Source of the DNA: Steinernema hermaphroditum
Taxonomy: Eukaryota; Nematoda; Chromadorea; Rhabditida; Steinernematidae
Reading direction: 5' to 3'
DNA: 64,000 nt
Assembly (NCBI GenBank): GCA_030435675.1
Contig: CM059623.1
Location: 13,796,092-13,860,091 of the forward strand
A program made the position numbers and the translations under genes. Below are positions 1 through 12,749 of the stretch, piece after piece. Under the pieces are notes generated by a model that ran no database searches, was not told the DNA's origin, and was given only the letters and a program-made list of their open reading frames with translations. Every line of letters starts with the position of its first letter. The stretch's first letter is position 1.

Positions 1-1308
1 CGCTGGACTCTCTTCGGATTCGTCTGTCCTCCGAAACCAGAAGAAAATCAGCGACTACGGTGTGACTTTGTTCTTCTTTGCGCATATATGAGACGTCCGG
101 CATGGCATAAGCCGTTGATTCGGGAAGATAAATCGTGTAAATCGAAAATTATTATGCGTTTTACAATTATATAGGATATTGCAATCAGTTGGTAAACGGT
201 TCTCTTTGTACAATGTCATCTTCCTTATCAGTACCTCACTGATCGTTTTTCGGGATTCACTTCATTTGTGAACAGTTCTGAAACCGAAGTACAGATGATC
301 TCTATTGTAAGATATGTGTTTCAGACCTTCAGGACATGACAGGACTGCGCTTGATGACTGGAATACTAGCTATAGCTATGTGCTACAAAGTAGGGTACAC
401 AAAAGGTCAAAAATTGACAGTAAAAAAGACGCCGAGTCGAGTCAAAAAGGGCGACTCAGACTCGACTCGAAGTGTCAAGTCAATAGAGGACCAAAACGTG
501 ATCACAGCGAATCCAGAGACGTTCCTGAAACCGAAGTACTGACGATCTCTCGTGTGTAGTCCTCCAAGATGATATCACATTGTGGTTTTGTTTTGGTGTC
601 GGGTCCAACTGCTTTGTTTGTTTTGATCGAAGGTGACGCGTCCTCCGACCGACCTTTCATGGTCGTCTTTGTTTTGTCCTTTCAAAACACACAGTCTATC
701 ATTCACGTGAATAACTCGTTAGTGGCATAAATTTAGAATCACCGGAGAACGTCACTTTCTAAAGATAGAACTGATGGCGAAATGAGAACTGGTTTCGTTG
801 AGTGATTAATGAAATATCATAAAAGGAGAGACATAGTGAATGAGAGATGAGCACAGCCAAGCTAATATTATCAGTATCAGTCTTCTGTAACCGTATCCGA
901 GAACGAGGAAAAACTCGCACAGTCGCTTCCCATCCCTTCCAGTTCGGTTCAAAATGGGAAGCAGTGGGAAGATCTCTATGTCCCTCCACTTTAATCGCAC
1001 TACTCCCAACGTTAGGGCATTGGCGGGATTGGTCCCAAGTTGGGAGGCTTAAATTCAAAATCAGGACTCTTCAAAATTTCCGAAAACCCATGGTAAGACT
1101 ACAAATTAAACCGTTTAGAGAGCGTTTGATGAGGAGAAGAACAGTTTTGCTGTGTCTGAATGCTCTTTGAAGATCATCCTCAAATCCGAACTCACTCAGC
1201 TCGTTCCTCGTTTCCCAACCAAACCGAAAGTGGTGGGAAGCCCCTTTCAAGTCTGGAATAGATTGTCTGGCTAATTACTTGTACTACGGCATTACGGCAA
1301 GCAATGTA
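1..1308. repeat. Downstream flank of surface-protein gene 1, duplicated elsewhere
   Basis: No convincing gene is seen. About 190-840 is closely similar to about 13,430-13,960, which lies in the same position relative to the paralogous surface-protein gene, and 190-480 also resembles 41,460-41,700. Shared landmarks are the stretch around 'TTCACTTCATTTGTGAACA', the run of CGAGTC pentamers near 430-470, and 'CACCGGAGAACGTCACTTTC'. Short open frames here are not conserved in frame between copies and are not called. The simplest reading is one segmental duplication carrying gene plus downstream DNA. Confidence 0.6.
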
Positions 1309-4300
1309 TTAATTCCCAATAACAGAAATTAAGATAAAGACAAGAGTGGAGATGAAATGTAAGTTTTTTGACGAGTTGTTGTTCGCAGTAGTTGTTGTAA
1401 GTGTTTTGGTCGTGGAAGTTGTTACGATCAAGGTGCTGCTCCGTGAGCTTGTACTTCCAGAAGTCGTTGTTCTTGACATGGGTGTGGTTGTCTCCTGCTG
1501 CACTGATGTCAAGCCGTTTACTGCCGTTGTCACAAAGGGAGCCGAGCTAAGCGCTGTCGTCTTTTGTGTGGTACTGAGAACCGAGCTTCCGACTGGTGTG
1601 GCGGTTACGGTAGAGGAAGTCGTGGTGGTGACGCCAGCAACTGCTGATAGACGCATATTAATTGGGGAGTAGAGTGAGCAGCCGATGTGAGATTTCCGCG
1701 AGAACATGATGCGCACTTGGGAGAAATTCGAGAAGACAACCGATCCATGTGGATTTGTTAGTGATGAACTGAAAGTGCATTGTATTACTTTGTGTAGCAT
1801 AAATCAGAATTTCCTTTTTTAAATGTTTTAAGCGTTTAAATTTTCACTGAGTCATTTTACAGTTTGTCCACATCTTTTGATTCAGAAGAGACATTTCTCA
1901 AAGAGTTCTAGCACAAAAAAAGCTCAAAAATTGGACGCAGCTTGATGCACAGAAATGGAGACTTCAGTTTTCTGAGACCGAGACTCGTTGCGGGACCAAG
2001 TCAATTGAAAAATGCCAGTTTTCAACCTCCACCGAGACCGGACGACACTTCAAAAAGCGAAGACTTCCGAGACTCAAGAGCAAGGCTCAGCCTGCAGATT
2101 TCTTGCAGCGTTTCCATCCAGGTTTGGAACAACAATCCCAACCAATTTTTGTTGTGTAGATGAAGGACCAAGTATGACATCTTTTTTCGAGCAATATTAC
2201 CAAGCACTGGCAGAAAATCGGAAACAGTGGCCGCCGTATCTTCAGCCCAAAGGTCAACAGTTCTTTGGCGACGTTACTGTTAGGTTGACTCCATAGAATG
2301 TTCAGAATTTGGTCAAAACTTTCGAACTGACTAAAGACCTAACGGCCTATGAGATAAAGGTATCAGAGCCCGGATTTTCGACCTGTGCGTGACAGTAGTG
2401 GTTGAAAAAGAAGCCTACGGACGGCAAATGAGAGAAAATAGTGGAGAAAGTTTTGAATAGCCGATTTTAACGGATTCTCTTGAAGCTGTCTTTGCACTTA
2501 CGCTGGCCGTTTCGGGTTGGTAGACACAAAAATGAGCTCAATGCAGAGGTCACTGTACGGTTCAATATCCACCGTTATCGTGTCGTGCGTAGTGAGAGCC
2601 TTTACCACGTAGTCGAACTCCTCTACGCCATAGGGGTCAGAAGAGATAAGTGTTGTGAAGTTTTGTGGACGCACATAGTTATCCAGCGTACACCGCTGTA
2701 GATTTGTTTCGTCAGAAGCGAAAATCTTATGGTTCAAAGGGAGCCTCTTTCCTGTCGAGTTGGTCGTCACCATAACAGCGTTTCGCAAGAAAATCTCCGT
2801 TGGTGGTTGGCGATGGTGCCTGGAAGTTCAAAGTTTCATAAAATGGTGAGAATAGACCGATCGGCTACGTGTATTTGTCGATATGTGGATTGATTACAGG
2901 CACGAGTCCGTTCTGTACGGTGTACAGATCAACTTCTACGTTGGCGGGTATTGTCTAAAGCATAATAAGTGTAAGAAGAAAATTAAAAACTTGAAAGAAA
3001 TACAGTCGTTTCGTAATCGAATCCCCAAGCAGGACAGATGGTGGTAAAGTAATCGTACCCGGCGAGGAACAGAACGAACGAAGGGCAGTCGGCGCTTGCC
3101 CTGATTTCAGAAAGGTAAGTAAGCTTGACGACATTCCCATCTTCACATTCTCCTAAAGCGGATCAAAATGAGTGGTAAAAGCTTGCAACACAGTACAAGA
3201 ATTCGATATGTGCAAAACGCAATGTTTACCTGTGAGCTTCGCCTTCGCTAAGAACAAGAAGACACTGCTTCTCCACTCCATAGATCCCTCCCTCAAACCG
3301 GCGAAAATGCTGCCTCGATTGAGCATCAGCATTGTGGTAGAATCGTCGAAGCAGTACTTCTCCGTGTTCTGCAAATCGCCCCATCCAACGGAGGAGCAAC
3401 TGCCGTTTGTATACACGGCTGTGATAGTGAACGTGGACATGTTGACGCGGTCGTTGGAGTGGACGAAGAGACAGACGGGTTCGTTCAGAACTATGTGGGA
3501 GACGTTGTCTTTGCCGAATAGCATGAAGGGGAGGTCCGGGTCGATGGCAGCGCCGGGAGACGGAGGTGTGCAGGAGTCTGCAAAACGGTGCAGTTTTAAA
3601 AGACGAAAAGCAACAGAAAATTCAGTATAGAGTCAATGTAAAAAGAAAAGGCAAGAACATCAGCTCATGTGCCACTGAATAGAACAAGACAGAGGTCCAA
3701 AATGTTCCCACAATGTTCATCTGTGACTAACCTGGCAGAGGTGCGTCAGTTGGATTAGGAGGTGGCGCATCTGTCAACGTATAGCGAATGGTCACACCGT
3801 GTGAAGCGCACTTTACTGGGTCTGTCCGATGAAACACAATGGTGATATCCTCAAAATCGACTAAAACGAACGATCCGTTTGGATTCGATGTTTTTGATCT
3901 AAAAACAAGCTGATTACACTGTTCGCAAAGGATCACTCACTGTGTTCCGTCGTGATACGTCCGTATAAATGTGAGATCTATACATTCTCTATCATATTCT
4001 TCGATGGAAAAGGTCATCTGTGGATTGTCGTACGAAAATGTGAATGTATAATGAAATTCCTCCGGGCCATACGGATCCGATTCGATGAGTCCGCTCGATT
4101 TTTCGCTCAGATGCTGGTTCAGCAGACAGGTGACCGATCCATCTTGGTCGGCATTTTCAATTTCCAGCTGCATGAGCCATGTCCAATCGGTCGAGTTGGG
4201 GGTGATCATGATGGCGTTACGAAGGAACTGTGTCCCGTCGGCTGGAGGATTCGAAGACCTATTGCTACGCGCTTAAATATAAATAGTTTCGTGAACTTAC

Positions 4301-6201
4301 ACATAGCTGAGGATCTCGTTATTTTCTAAGTGCCTCAGACCGTTCTGAACCGTCTTTACATCAATTCGCAGGTTGTTCAAACTCTGCTGAAGTAGTGCTG
4401 TTATGGCGGTGGGGCTGATAAGATAAGCTCACCGAGTAAAACCTGGACATCACGTTTAGAGGACAATTGGTATTTCCCTTCATGGAAAGTCCGTCCATCT
4501 GAGGTGTGCCTGTAGCCGTGAGGATTACGGCCGGACAGTCAGAGCTGGCGCCGATCTTTGACGGATCGTCGATGAGAACTTGGTAGTAGACATTCCCGTT
4601 TTTGCAAGCTCCTTAAAGGTTAATATTGAAGCGGAGTCAAAATCTGGGATTCCGATCGTCCTCTTGGGATCTCTAATTAAGCTCCTTGAAGATCAAGATT
4701 CAAGTCAAAATCATAATGCAGCTCATCGACCAAGCTGTGCAGGCCTTTTCGACCGTCCCTTCGGGGATTTGACTTGCGATAAACAGGCAATGTGTATAAG
4801 AGATCCGAAGAGGGCGATCAGAATCCCAGCATTTTTGAGGGGTTAGGATTTGATGCGCCATGTCCAATCAGTCGCGTTGCGGAATGGTGCTACAAAGGAA
4901 TTGTGTCCCGTCGGCTGGCCCCTGTTTATTACTCATTTCCGCCCATTTAGAAATGGCTTGGGATTCCGCCTGTCCCCTTAAGGTCTCTTAAGCTCCTTGA
5001 AGGACAAAATTCAAGCCAAAATCATTGTGTAGCTCATCGAATACGCTAGTCAGGCACGACATAATACTTTTAGGCTGGTCCCTCGGAGATTTGATTTACC
5101 TACCTAAAGAGGTCTGAAGATCAACATTCAAGTCGAGTCAAGTCGAAATCATAGTCTCTCGTGGTTCGGCCGTCCCCAAAAAGACAAAAAGCTGCGGAGT
5201 AGAAGCAGCATACATGATTTGTCGACAATCCAGTCAATTGAAACCAATCGATTGGGGTTGATCGATTTTATCGTAGATTTTCTTATTGTAAATCATGTAT
5301 CTCATAACTATCAACAACCGTTCCAGTTGGTCGTCCTCGTATTTGCTCTCATGGATCTGATTTGCGATGAACAAGCATTATAAGAGATCCCAGAAGGACG
5401 ATCGGAGTCCAAGCTCATATCTTTTAGTGAACGGGATTTGATGGGTCATGCCCAATCAGTGCTCATTATGGGTGCTTATAATAGCTGCACGAAGGAAGGC
5501 CAGTCAATTCGAATCTACCGGATGCTTCTGCTTGCACTCTTTGCACCTCAAAACGACCTGAATGGCCAGCACATTCCCAGGGAGACTGCTTAGACCCTAA
5601 GAAAAGGAGAGGGTTCAAAGTAAGTGGATGACTGAAAACGGAAAAACAGTCGCTCTATATCTCAAAAGGCACGGCTATGCCAAGGATTCAAACCTTTTTT
5701 CCGCTGAAAGAGAAATATGGTATCCCTTAGACGTGTGGATAGTGGTCCGAGTCCATTGTAGAGATTGTTTCTATCGAGCAGGATGCTTTCCGTGGCATCG
5801 TCAAAGCAGTACATCCCGTAACTGACGGCGTCACTGAATATCGACGCGTTGACGTGTGCGAATTCTGACGCTTTCGTCGACTGACAAGTCCCGTTTGAGA
5901 ACACAGAGGCAAAAGTGAAGTTTGACAGGTCATGCCTGATGGAGGAGACCAAGAAGACGCATAGTGGTTCTGAGACATTAATGCGGGCGACTGGGTCGCT
6001 CCCGAAGAGCATGAACGGGGGAATGTCAGCCCTGATGGAGCTCCCTTCCGGTGGATTGGCGCATAGATCTAATGTTGAAACTACTACATTAAGGCTACAA
6101 ATACTTTAATTACCCAAAGACGGCGTCGCTGAACATACAGCGAGAGTCAAAGCAACAAAACTGCAGAAAAAGTAGCGGGGCATCCGTGTCGACTGGTCCA
6201 T
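1309..6201 (-). CDS. Two-module Ser/Thr-stalked secreted protein, likely GPI-anchored (gene 1)
   Basis: My spliced model has 11 exons on the minus strand: 6114-6201, 5694-6068, 4433-4611, 4301-4386, 3941-4258, 3732-3898, 3230-3577, 3004-3152, 2869-2954, 2502-2819, 1309-1768. All junctions are GT-AG, the phases agree, and the total is 858 codons (857 aa). Residues 1-29 form a signal peptide (a start at the internal Met ending at 6183 is also possible). Two homologous modules follow, about 30-404 and 405-745, with matching exon lengths (318 and 318, 86 and 86 bp), spaced cysteines and Asn-x-Ser/Thr sites. A Thr/Ser-rich mucin-like stalk and a C-terminal hydrophobic run (LVFILISVI) end it, as in GPI-anchored proteins. 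I do not recognise the family; the beta-rich feel recalls nematode CUB-like proteins, but I cannot show that signature. Function unknown; cell surface is inferred. Confidence 0.75.
4640..5580. repeat. Repeated segments inside intron 2 of gene 1
   Basis: The long second intron of surface-protein gene 1 carries repeated blocks built on 'GATTTGCGATRA...TATAAGAGATCC' near 4,765-4,810 and 5,350-5,400. The same block occurs at about 21,385-21,450 in the equivalent intron of gene 2, so part of it predates the gene duplication. No coding potential is seen. Confidence 0.45.
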
Positions 6202-6374
6202 GACCAACAACCCAATGAAACTCACAACGACGGAAGCCAACTAGTGCGATAATACACGCTGCAAACGTTTTATGACACATTGACGCCCTTATCAGGTTCC
6301 CAACACCGTGAGTCCCTTATCTTATACATTCCAAAAATTAATTTATCTTTAACTACATCTGAATATGGTGCATA

Positions 6375-6712
6375 TATTGGGTTGGAACATTAAAAATGTC
6401 GCTTTTTTTCTGAGCACTGAACCATTTAATTTTCGTGGTCCGCGAAACACCACCTGGAGATCCGAAGCATGGAACCTTCAACGACCTCTCCAAGGGGCTA
6501 TTTACTTGATAGGTGAAATGTTCGTAGCTACCCTTACAGCAGGAACTTAACTTCCAAGCGCACATGCCGGTCTCTTCTTGTAATGTCACAATGAGAGCAA
6601 ATTCCAAGAAAATTATAAATTATAAATGTTGTATACCTCCAGTGAAATATGCATCTCTCTGCTTAGAAACGTGCTCAGAAAAAAGTGACATTTTCAATGT
6701 TCCAACCCAATA
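6375..6712. mobile_element. Mariner-like MITE
   Basis: The ends are inverted repeats of about 35 bp: TATTGGGTTGGAACATTAAA at the left and its complement ending at 6712 at the right, with TA at both edges. The roughly 270-bp interior has no intact transposase frame. The TIR pattern (TTGGGTTGG...) is of the Tc1/mariner type. A related end without a partner lies near 22,588-22,620, just beyond surface-protein gene 2, in the same relative position. Confidence 0.6.
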
Positions 6713-7234
6713 CATTCTTCGCCTATTGCAATGTAATGATTCTTCATATAGAAATACTAAATGCAAGATAGCAATGATGGCAAAACAAGCTTTTTAAGCT
6801 CTATGAAACCATGAAAGAAGAGGATTAGAAATGGTATTAGAATTACATAAGCTGTGATTTTTTTTTGTGAAAAGAAGAGCAGATGACGATCGAGCTGGAT
6901 GGGAAAGTTCTGGAACAAGTTGAAGCTCTTGTCTATCTTGGACAAGAAAACGTCAAACTCAGTAGAGATTACAAACAGGAGGCCATATAATCTGAAGCGG
7001 ATGAAACGGCTTCCGGCAGTAAAAACAGCTCCTCACCGAACGGTGCAGATGAAGTGGAAGTGACGTCTCTTCCACCAGAGCGTTTTTTAAGTGCTGCTGT
7101 ATGCATCTGAAGCATGGGCATCAACTAAGAACGTAAGAAACATTCACAGCGACGCAACGAAAGGAAGACTTTTGGCGTCAGACTGCTAGAAACGAAATCG
7201 AAGAATGGCTATGAGTTTCACTGTGGTCTGACAT

Positions 7235-7965
7235 GCTGAAGCAATATGATTTCGCAATATAAACTGTAAACTTGTTGTGAAAAACCACAATCTGCACAGA
7301 AAAATTTACAGCCTAGCATGGAGCGGAAACAAGGTACCATTTTGCATTGTGTTTATCACTTCAAAAATGTAGAGAAAAAAATGTATAGACCATAACGTCC
7401 TTTCATAAGCCCTAGCATTAGGCTTGCTTTTCCTTCACTCCGAATTTAGATTAATTCGAAGTTAAATTCGTGCTTTTCAAACACAAAGTTTTCAAAAATT
7501 GAGTTTAAGCACAAAGTTCTTTGATCAGGTGAAATTCTTTTTCTGTTCCAACATCCTTTCCTTTATGGTTGAATCAGCCATAAATCGCCATAAACCTGCA
7601 GTATTATCGCATTGCCAGCACGCAAGAGCTTTTGCAAAAAGAAGAGAATCAGCGCGCCGCTGCAACGCGTGATCATTTCACAGTGAAACACCGATAAGCT
7701 CTTTTTGCATGTCAATGAACAATGATCAATTCAGAATAGATACTCGCCGTGACAATAATGTTAACCTTAACACAGTATGTCCGTGATGTCGGTATACTCA
7801 TTTTGCTTTGTACATTACAAAAAAGCAGTAGCTGCTTATAGAAATGGAAGATGGAGATAAATAAATAAGTAGAAAAAATTAAATGTTATTATTTATTGGA
7901 AAGCATTTGACGATGACATTACCGTCTTTGAATATTAGTAGACAGGGCACGTGGTAATTTCACCT
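7235..7965. repeat. Single arm of a dispersed repeat, upstream of lipase copy A
   Basis: This AT-rich stretch matches the right arm of the palindrome at 26,012-27,290 (for example 'GATCA...CAGTGAAACA' and 'TTATTATTTATTGGAA'). Its first part, beginning 'CTGAAGCAATATGATTTCGC', matches 25,795. Only one orientation is present here, so this probably shows the state before the inverted duplication. Decayed pieces recur at 42,020-42,290. No gene is seen. Confidence 0.6.
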
Positions 7966-9737
7966 ACTTCAAAAGCTCTCAACTCACAAAAAATCAAAAC
8001 GGAAACATAACAATCAGCAGACCTTTTTAGTCATTGTAAATGTTGCCAGTTTTGTATATCTATTCCATTCAGGCACGTGAAGTTCTTCTCAGTGTGCAGT
8101 CGTCTTCCTTTATGGTTTCGGCAATCATAGGACTACAGAATGATAACATTAGCAGCAGGAAAAGGCGGTGAGTGCCATATCGCTTGAGTGGAAGGGGCGA
8201 AAATTCGCCACGCCCTCTTCTCAGCCTTCCATCATCAACATAAAAGCCTGAAGAGTTTCGTTTGGAATCGGCAGTCAAACCGAGCACTATACGCTAAATT
8301 CCACATTCTTTCAGAATAAGTCGTCAACGTGATGGGATCTCCACCGAGTTGGTCTTCGGCCATCATTATGTACGTTTTTTGACTCTTGTATCAACTACTA
8401 AGCGCTTACTGATGATCGGATTCTTTACTTTAACATTTGATTTATGACCTTGCTTTTGGATCCTGCTTAGAATAACCATTTTTTTCGTCTTTGGGTCCGG
8501 TTGGTCGTCTTAGACTGACTCAAAATTGTTTGTTTTTCTTTTGCTGTACCTTATAAAGATAACATATTGTAACTTTTCCAAATAACAGCGACTGCCTGTG
8601 GTGTTAAGTTGAAAACGGGTCACTCAGAAAAAACCTTTTATTTTAACAAGTTTTACTCCCAGGACATAATCGACGGGCGCGTTGTAAAGTACAGTGAACT
8701 CTCACTCTATGCTATAACTGACGACCTGTACAATGCATTCCTTTTGATGATGGAGGGCTATTCCGTTTTGATGGTCATTTTTTGGCACCTCGAGACGGCG
8801 AAGTGATATACGGGCTTCCTATGGTAATAATTATGTGATGCACGGCGACTACCTTAAACCAGGTGCATCCTTGTGTATTGCCTACCGAATGCAACTATCG
8901 CTGTGCTCGTCGTATATCATAGCATGAGCAACTTTTAAAAAGATGGCATTTTCAGATCACCCTTTTTTCGGATGTTCTGTTAATTCTAACGTTTCCAATT
9001 GGTTAAGCATTATAACAAACAATGGGGATATGCAACAGGTAGCTACCACCCACGGCTGTTATGCCAACATACCGGCTCCACGAGCTCACTTCTACTTTAC
9101 GGAAAAAGAGGCCAAATGTAGAAAAAATGACCCTTGGATTCCCAAAAAGTACGTCTGCCCGAAACCGTGTGCTACCAAGTTGACCCTCACAATGACTCTC
9201 CATTTTAAGCTGAAAGATTCTTATTTGCTGTTTATATAGTACTCCCTTAGCTCTATCTCACCCATACCTCTGCTCATCAATAACCGACGACGTCAGTAGA
9301 AACCACTATGAATAAGACAAAGTGGTGGAAAATTGGACCCAACCCAATGTTTGACTCTAAAGCCCGCATATTCCACTAACAAGGAATCCGGATGTTGCTC
9401 AAAAAATCGGCTAATCTTATCACGTGCCAATGGTGAACACCTTGAGTGAAATACATCAGATTCACCTAGGTAAACAATCGTTACAAGAGTGACCCGTTTT
9501 CAACTTAACAACCCAATAGTATCTACTGGATGTGAGTTCGGCTTTGGCATCATTGATAGCACGTTATTTTTTCCACTCGTAACGAGAGCAGTCGTGAGTC
9601 CACTACGACTCAAATAAACAACTTATTGGAAAAGATAATTATTACCGAGACAATTTTTAGTGTGCTGCAAGCAAAGATAACCGTTTTTGGTGATAAATGT
9701 CTGCTTATTTGTTGGCGAGTTTGTGATTTGCTAACAG
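7966..9737. other. Region upstream of lipase copy A, no confident gene
   Basis: The stretch is shared in order with the region upstream of lipase copy B (27,290-27,480 then 28,960-31,120) and partly with copy C (42,360-42,660). It should hold the lipase promoter and first exon(s), but I could not fix a start codon. An open frame at 8943-9239 has a damaged counterpart in copy B, which argues against coding. A fragment of 8,760-8,930 recurs inverted at about 25,165-25,360. Confidence 0.4.
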
Positions 9738-10884
9738 ATTCTCATTTGTTAAGATCGGCGTTATGCGTTTTTGCTGTATCCAACAGCATTTTTCCAAACA
9801 AATACACGGATGAATTCGGGCGCGGACCAGTCCTCGATGCTGCGGCTGTGGGATACGGATGCGATAAGGCCTGGAACTGTCTAAAGCGATCGTTTGAATC
9901 TGTAATTGTGAGTATGCAAGTCCATTTCAAAGATACTTAAATGCCTTTTAGGCGGAGTCTCCCCATCGAAATGTATGTGATGACAATGGAAACACTTGCC
10001 AAGGAACAGTAGTAACCGCTATCTATAAGAAGCAAACTGTTATAATTATATCCTTTGGAGGATCTTCAGATATTCAACTACAAACTGAAATTGCTAATCT
10101 CACCTCCACGGTATTATGGCCGTATGGTCAAGGTCAAGTAGGGTATTACTTTTATCAAGCCTTCAACAATATCGTCCTTGCGCCGGGAACAATTGCCAAC
10201 GCCGTCAGTGATGCCACAACCAAGCATCCATCTGCAGAGATCTTAATCACTGGGCACAGTTTAGGCGGCTCGTTGGCGTCTCTTATGGCCCGCTATTTGG
10301 TTTTCATTGGAATCCCCGCCGAACGACTTTTTCTAGTCACTTTGGCAGAGCCTCGACTGGGAAACCTAGAATTCGCACACGACTTCAACACCGCAGTAAG
10401 ATAAACTACTTGGGCTATACAGTTAGCTAACGATTAACTCTGTGTTCAGTTGAAAAGAAGCGCCCGGGTTACCACACGGTTTGATCCCATACCTACTCTC
10501 CCTTTTGATGGATTCGCTGGTATTAAATACGCTGCCCATGGTCACCGGATCTACTACGAGGACGGAACATTAGGAAACAATGTTTTCGTTGATTGCGAAA
10601 CTGCGACCTGCCCGCCGGAAACAATAACCAACCTCACACAAGCATGCCACCATTTGCCGTTTCACTTAATGTACTTTGTTCCGAGAATTGATCTTTATGG
10701 AAGACATCATTGTGCTCATGGCACACCGATGCCGATTCTGTCAGTCAATTGCACTGTGCCTCTGCCTGGTCTCGGCGACTATCACCCTCCGCACGAACTT
10801 CCGGAATTCAAAGATGAAAATCTGCATGCTCAGCTTCACAACCCGGATACCAGAAATAAGAAGCCTGAACTCGCCCATCCCTAA
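9738..10884 (+). CDS. Class-3 lipase-type alpha/beta hydrolase, copy A (5' end not resolved)
   Basis: Exons 9738-9907, 9952-10395 and 10450-10884 join in phase through introns of 44 and 54 bp. The protein has the nucleophile elbow ITGHSLGG and the following LAEPR segment. The FDPIPTLPF motif is the usual place of the acid residue in fungal/nematode class-3 lipases, and conserved His residues follow (HGHRIYY, FHLMYF). A leader-like hydrophobic run (SALCVFAV) precedes YTDEFGRGP. The expected activity is hydrolysis of acyl esters, probably as a secreted enzyme; this rests on the family, not on direct evidence. Copies B (31 kb) and C (42.8 kb) are paralogues with identical exon lengths where intact. 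The upstream exon is not identified. Confidence 0.8.
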
Positions 10885-11281
10885 TTCTCTGACTATCTTG
10901 GGCATCCTGCCTTACTTCGTGCGAAGAAGCCAGTCACCTCTACAATTAACTGTTTTCGAATCGTTCTTAACATCGCTTCCTTTTTGTAATGCTTTTGACT
11001 GCATCGTAATGATTGTGTTGTAATGAATGTATTGTAGTGAAAGTTTGCATGTGACCACATATGATATAGGATGGCCGCAAAATGGTTTTTCGAGTTTGTA
11101 CTCAAGAATTAACGGCTCGATCCATGCAAGGCCTCTCATAAAGCACGAGAAAGATGAAACCCAAAGTATACAGTGCGGTGCATAATGATAGACTCACCCC
11201 CACTGAAGTGCTATTTCTCAATATTTAGTGAATCTCTTGAAACGTGCCATACACCATCTGAAAGAGCGTCGAAAAAGATGT

Positions 11282-11620
11282 ATTGGGTTGGGGAATAAGT
11301 TCGTGCCGTTTTTTTTTGTGGTTATATGGTTTGACAGCGAGAGGAGCAAATGCTAGTCCGTTGGTGCTAAGTCTGTAGAATACGGTGGATGTGGAAGAAT
11401 CTCCCACTTCAGCTGTTCGAGTGTGGTCTTGAAGACTTTTGCAATTTTGGGGGGTGCGAGTGACTTGGGATTCATAATTCGACTTTTTCTGCTGGATTGC
11501 GTTGATCATGCGCCTTGGCTGGCCGGTGTGCAGGTGTCGGTCGGCCGTCTTGTTCGTATCCAGAATTTCCCACCACCGCGAATCTTCAAAATCCCACCAT
11601 AAAAAGGCCATTTTGTCCAG
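11282..11620 (-). mobile_element. Mariner remnant with transposase C-terminal piece
   Basis: The right end, starting at 11282, is a typical mariner TIR (TTGGGTTGGGGAATAAGTTC). Reading the minus strand gives a decayed transposase segment ending in the third-Asp motif PPYSTDLAPTD, followed at once by a stop where an aromatic residue is usual, then LLSLSNH. The N-terminal part is scrambled and the left TIR was not found. It is a dead, truncated copy. Confidence 0.7.
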
Positions 11621-11699
11621 TTTTGCTTCGTTATAGACTACTTCTGTATGGAACAGGTCTCCTGGAGCCGCCCATTGTTTCGTTTGATTTTTACTGACG

Positions 11700-12720
11700 T
11701 CCAGGCCCCACTTCTCATCGCCCGACGTTCACGTGAATAGACGGTCAGCGCCGGAGACAGGGCAAGGGCTATTTTGGGATATTATGAGCGATCGAAAAGT
11801 TGGTCATTGGTTCAAAGTCGACGTCGACAGTGGACGGTGTTCGAAGATCGGTATGATCTCTGGTGGGGAAGACCAGAGGCAGAGGAGACGCCGATCGATG
11901 TTCAGTTTTTAGAGGTGATCACCGGCTGGGTATGTATTTGTCGATGTTTATGGGACTAAGGTAGAGTGGAAGTCAAAGACTGAAAAGACTCTGCGGATAC
12001 TTAAGACCCTACGTTAATTTATAGCAACAGCCTTTATATTATTTTAAATATTCCGCGTAATCGTCGTATATCACATGTTCTATCATTACTGTGGGATTCT
12101 TTGGGTTAAGAAGAACATCAATGTCGTTGTCTTTTGTTTTTCGCATCTAATTCTTTTTGTTGCCTGTGACTTTTCTGATCATTTCTACTGTTCAAGAGCA
12201 TTAACACGATTGAGGCGATGATGGGTCTTTCTGATCTCTGCATCATCTAGCGTCATCTAGTTCTTATATCGTTAAAAACGCTCGTTGTTCTCTTGTATCG
12301 CATAACCTATGTTGAATATACTCGATATCAAACGAACCAAAGTTTGCGCCTTCGGTCAGCGTGGCGTGTGGTCTCCCTGATTTACAATGAAAAATCTAAC
12401 TTGAGCACAATGGAAGTTCGGTTTCTTTACGCCTGTGGCGTTTCGTCGAAATCTGTCAAATATAAGTTGTTCGGTAGTGTCCAGAGCGGCGCTCTTGCCA
12501 AATGTCGCGCCGAACCATGGAGTTTTTTCGTACGAAAAAGTGTCAATTCTCCTTGACTAACAAGGGACCTGTCTGATATGTCCGCCGAGTTAGGAGCTCA
12601 AATTTGGCATAGTAATAGGACTTCACAAGACTAATACAGAGCCAAAGGCTTTTCGCCTGTCGTTGACTTTAACCTAGTTAAAAGCATTAAAAATTGGGAA
12701 AATTCACTCATTAAGAATAA
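11700..12720. other. No gene seen
   Basis: Only short unsupported frames occur here, with no recognisable domain, RNA gene or long repeat. It separates the mariner remnant from the tRNA-derived repeat. Confidence 0.4.
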
Positions 12721-12749
12721 TACAAGATCGAATGTCGCTGCTCGCTAGT

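Noticed and set aside
1309..6201. Assignment to the nematode CUB-like domain family
   Set aside because: The general beta-rich, secreted style is similar, but I could not point to the family's characteristic Cys and Trp pattern, so the family is left open.
8069..8287. Minus-strand leader-like frame upstream of lipase A
   Set aside because: The hydrophobic stretch is present in copies B and C, but stops appear in copy C, no downstream exon follows, and it overlaps the conserved lipase-upstream block.
8943..9239. 98-codon cysteine-containing frame
   Set aside because: The equivalent region in copy B (29,870-30,100) is frameshifted and lacks the frame, so coding is unlikely.
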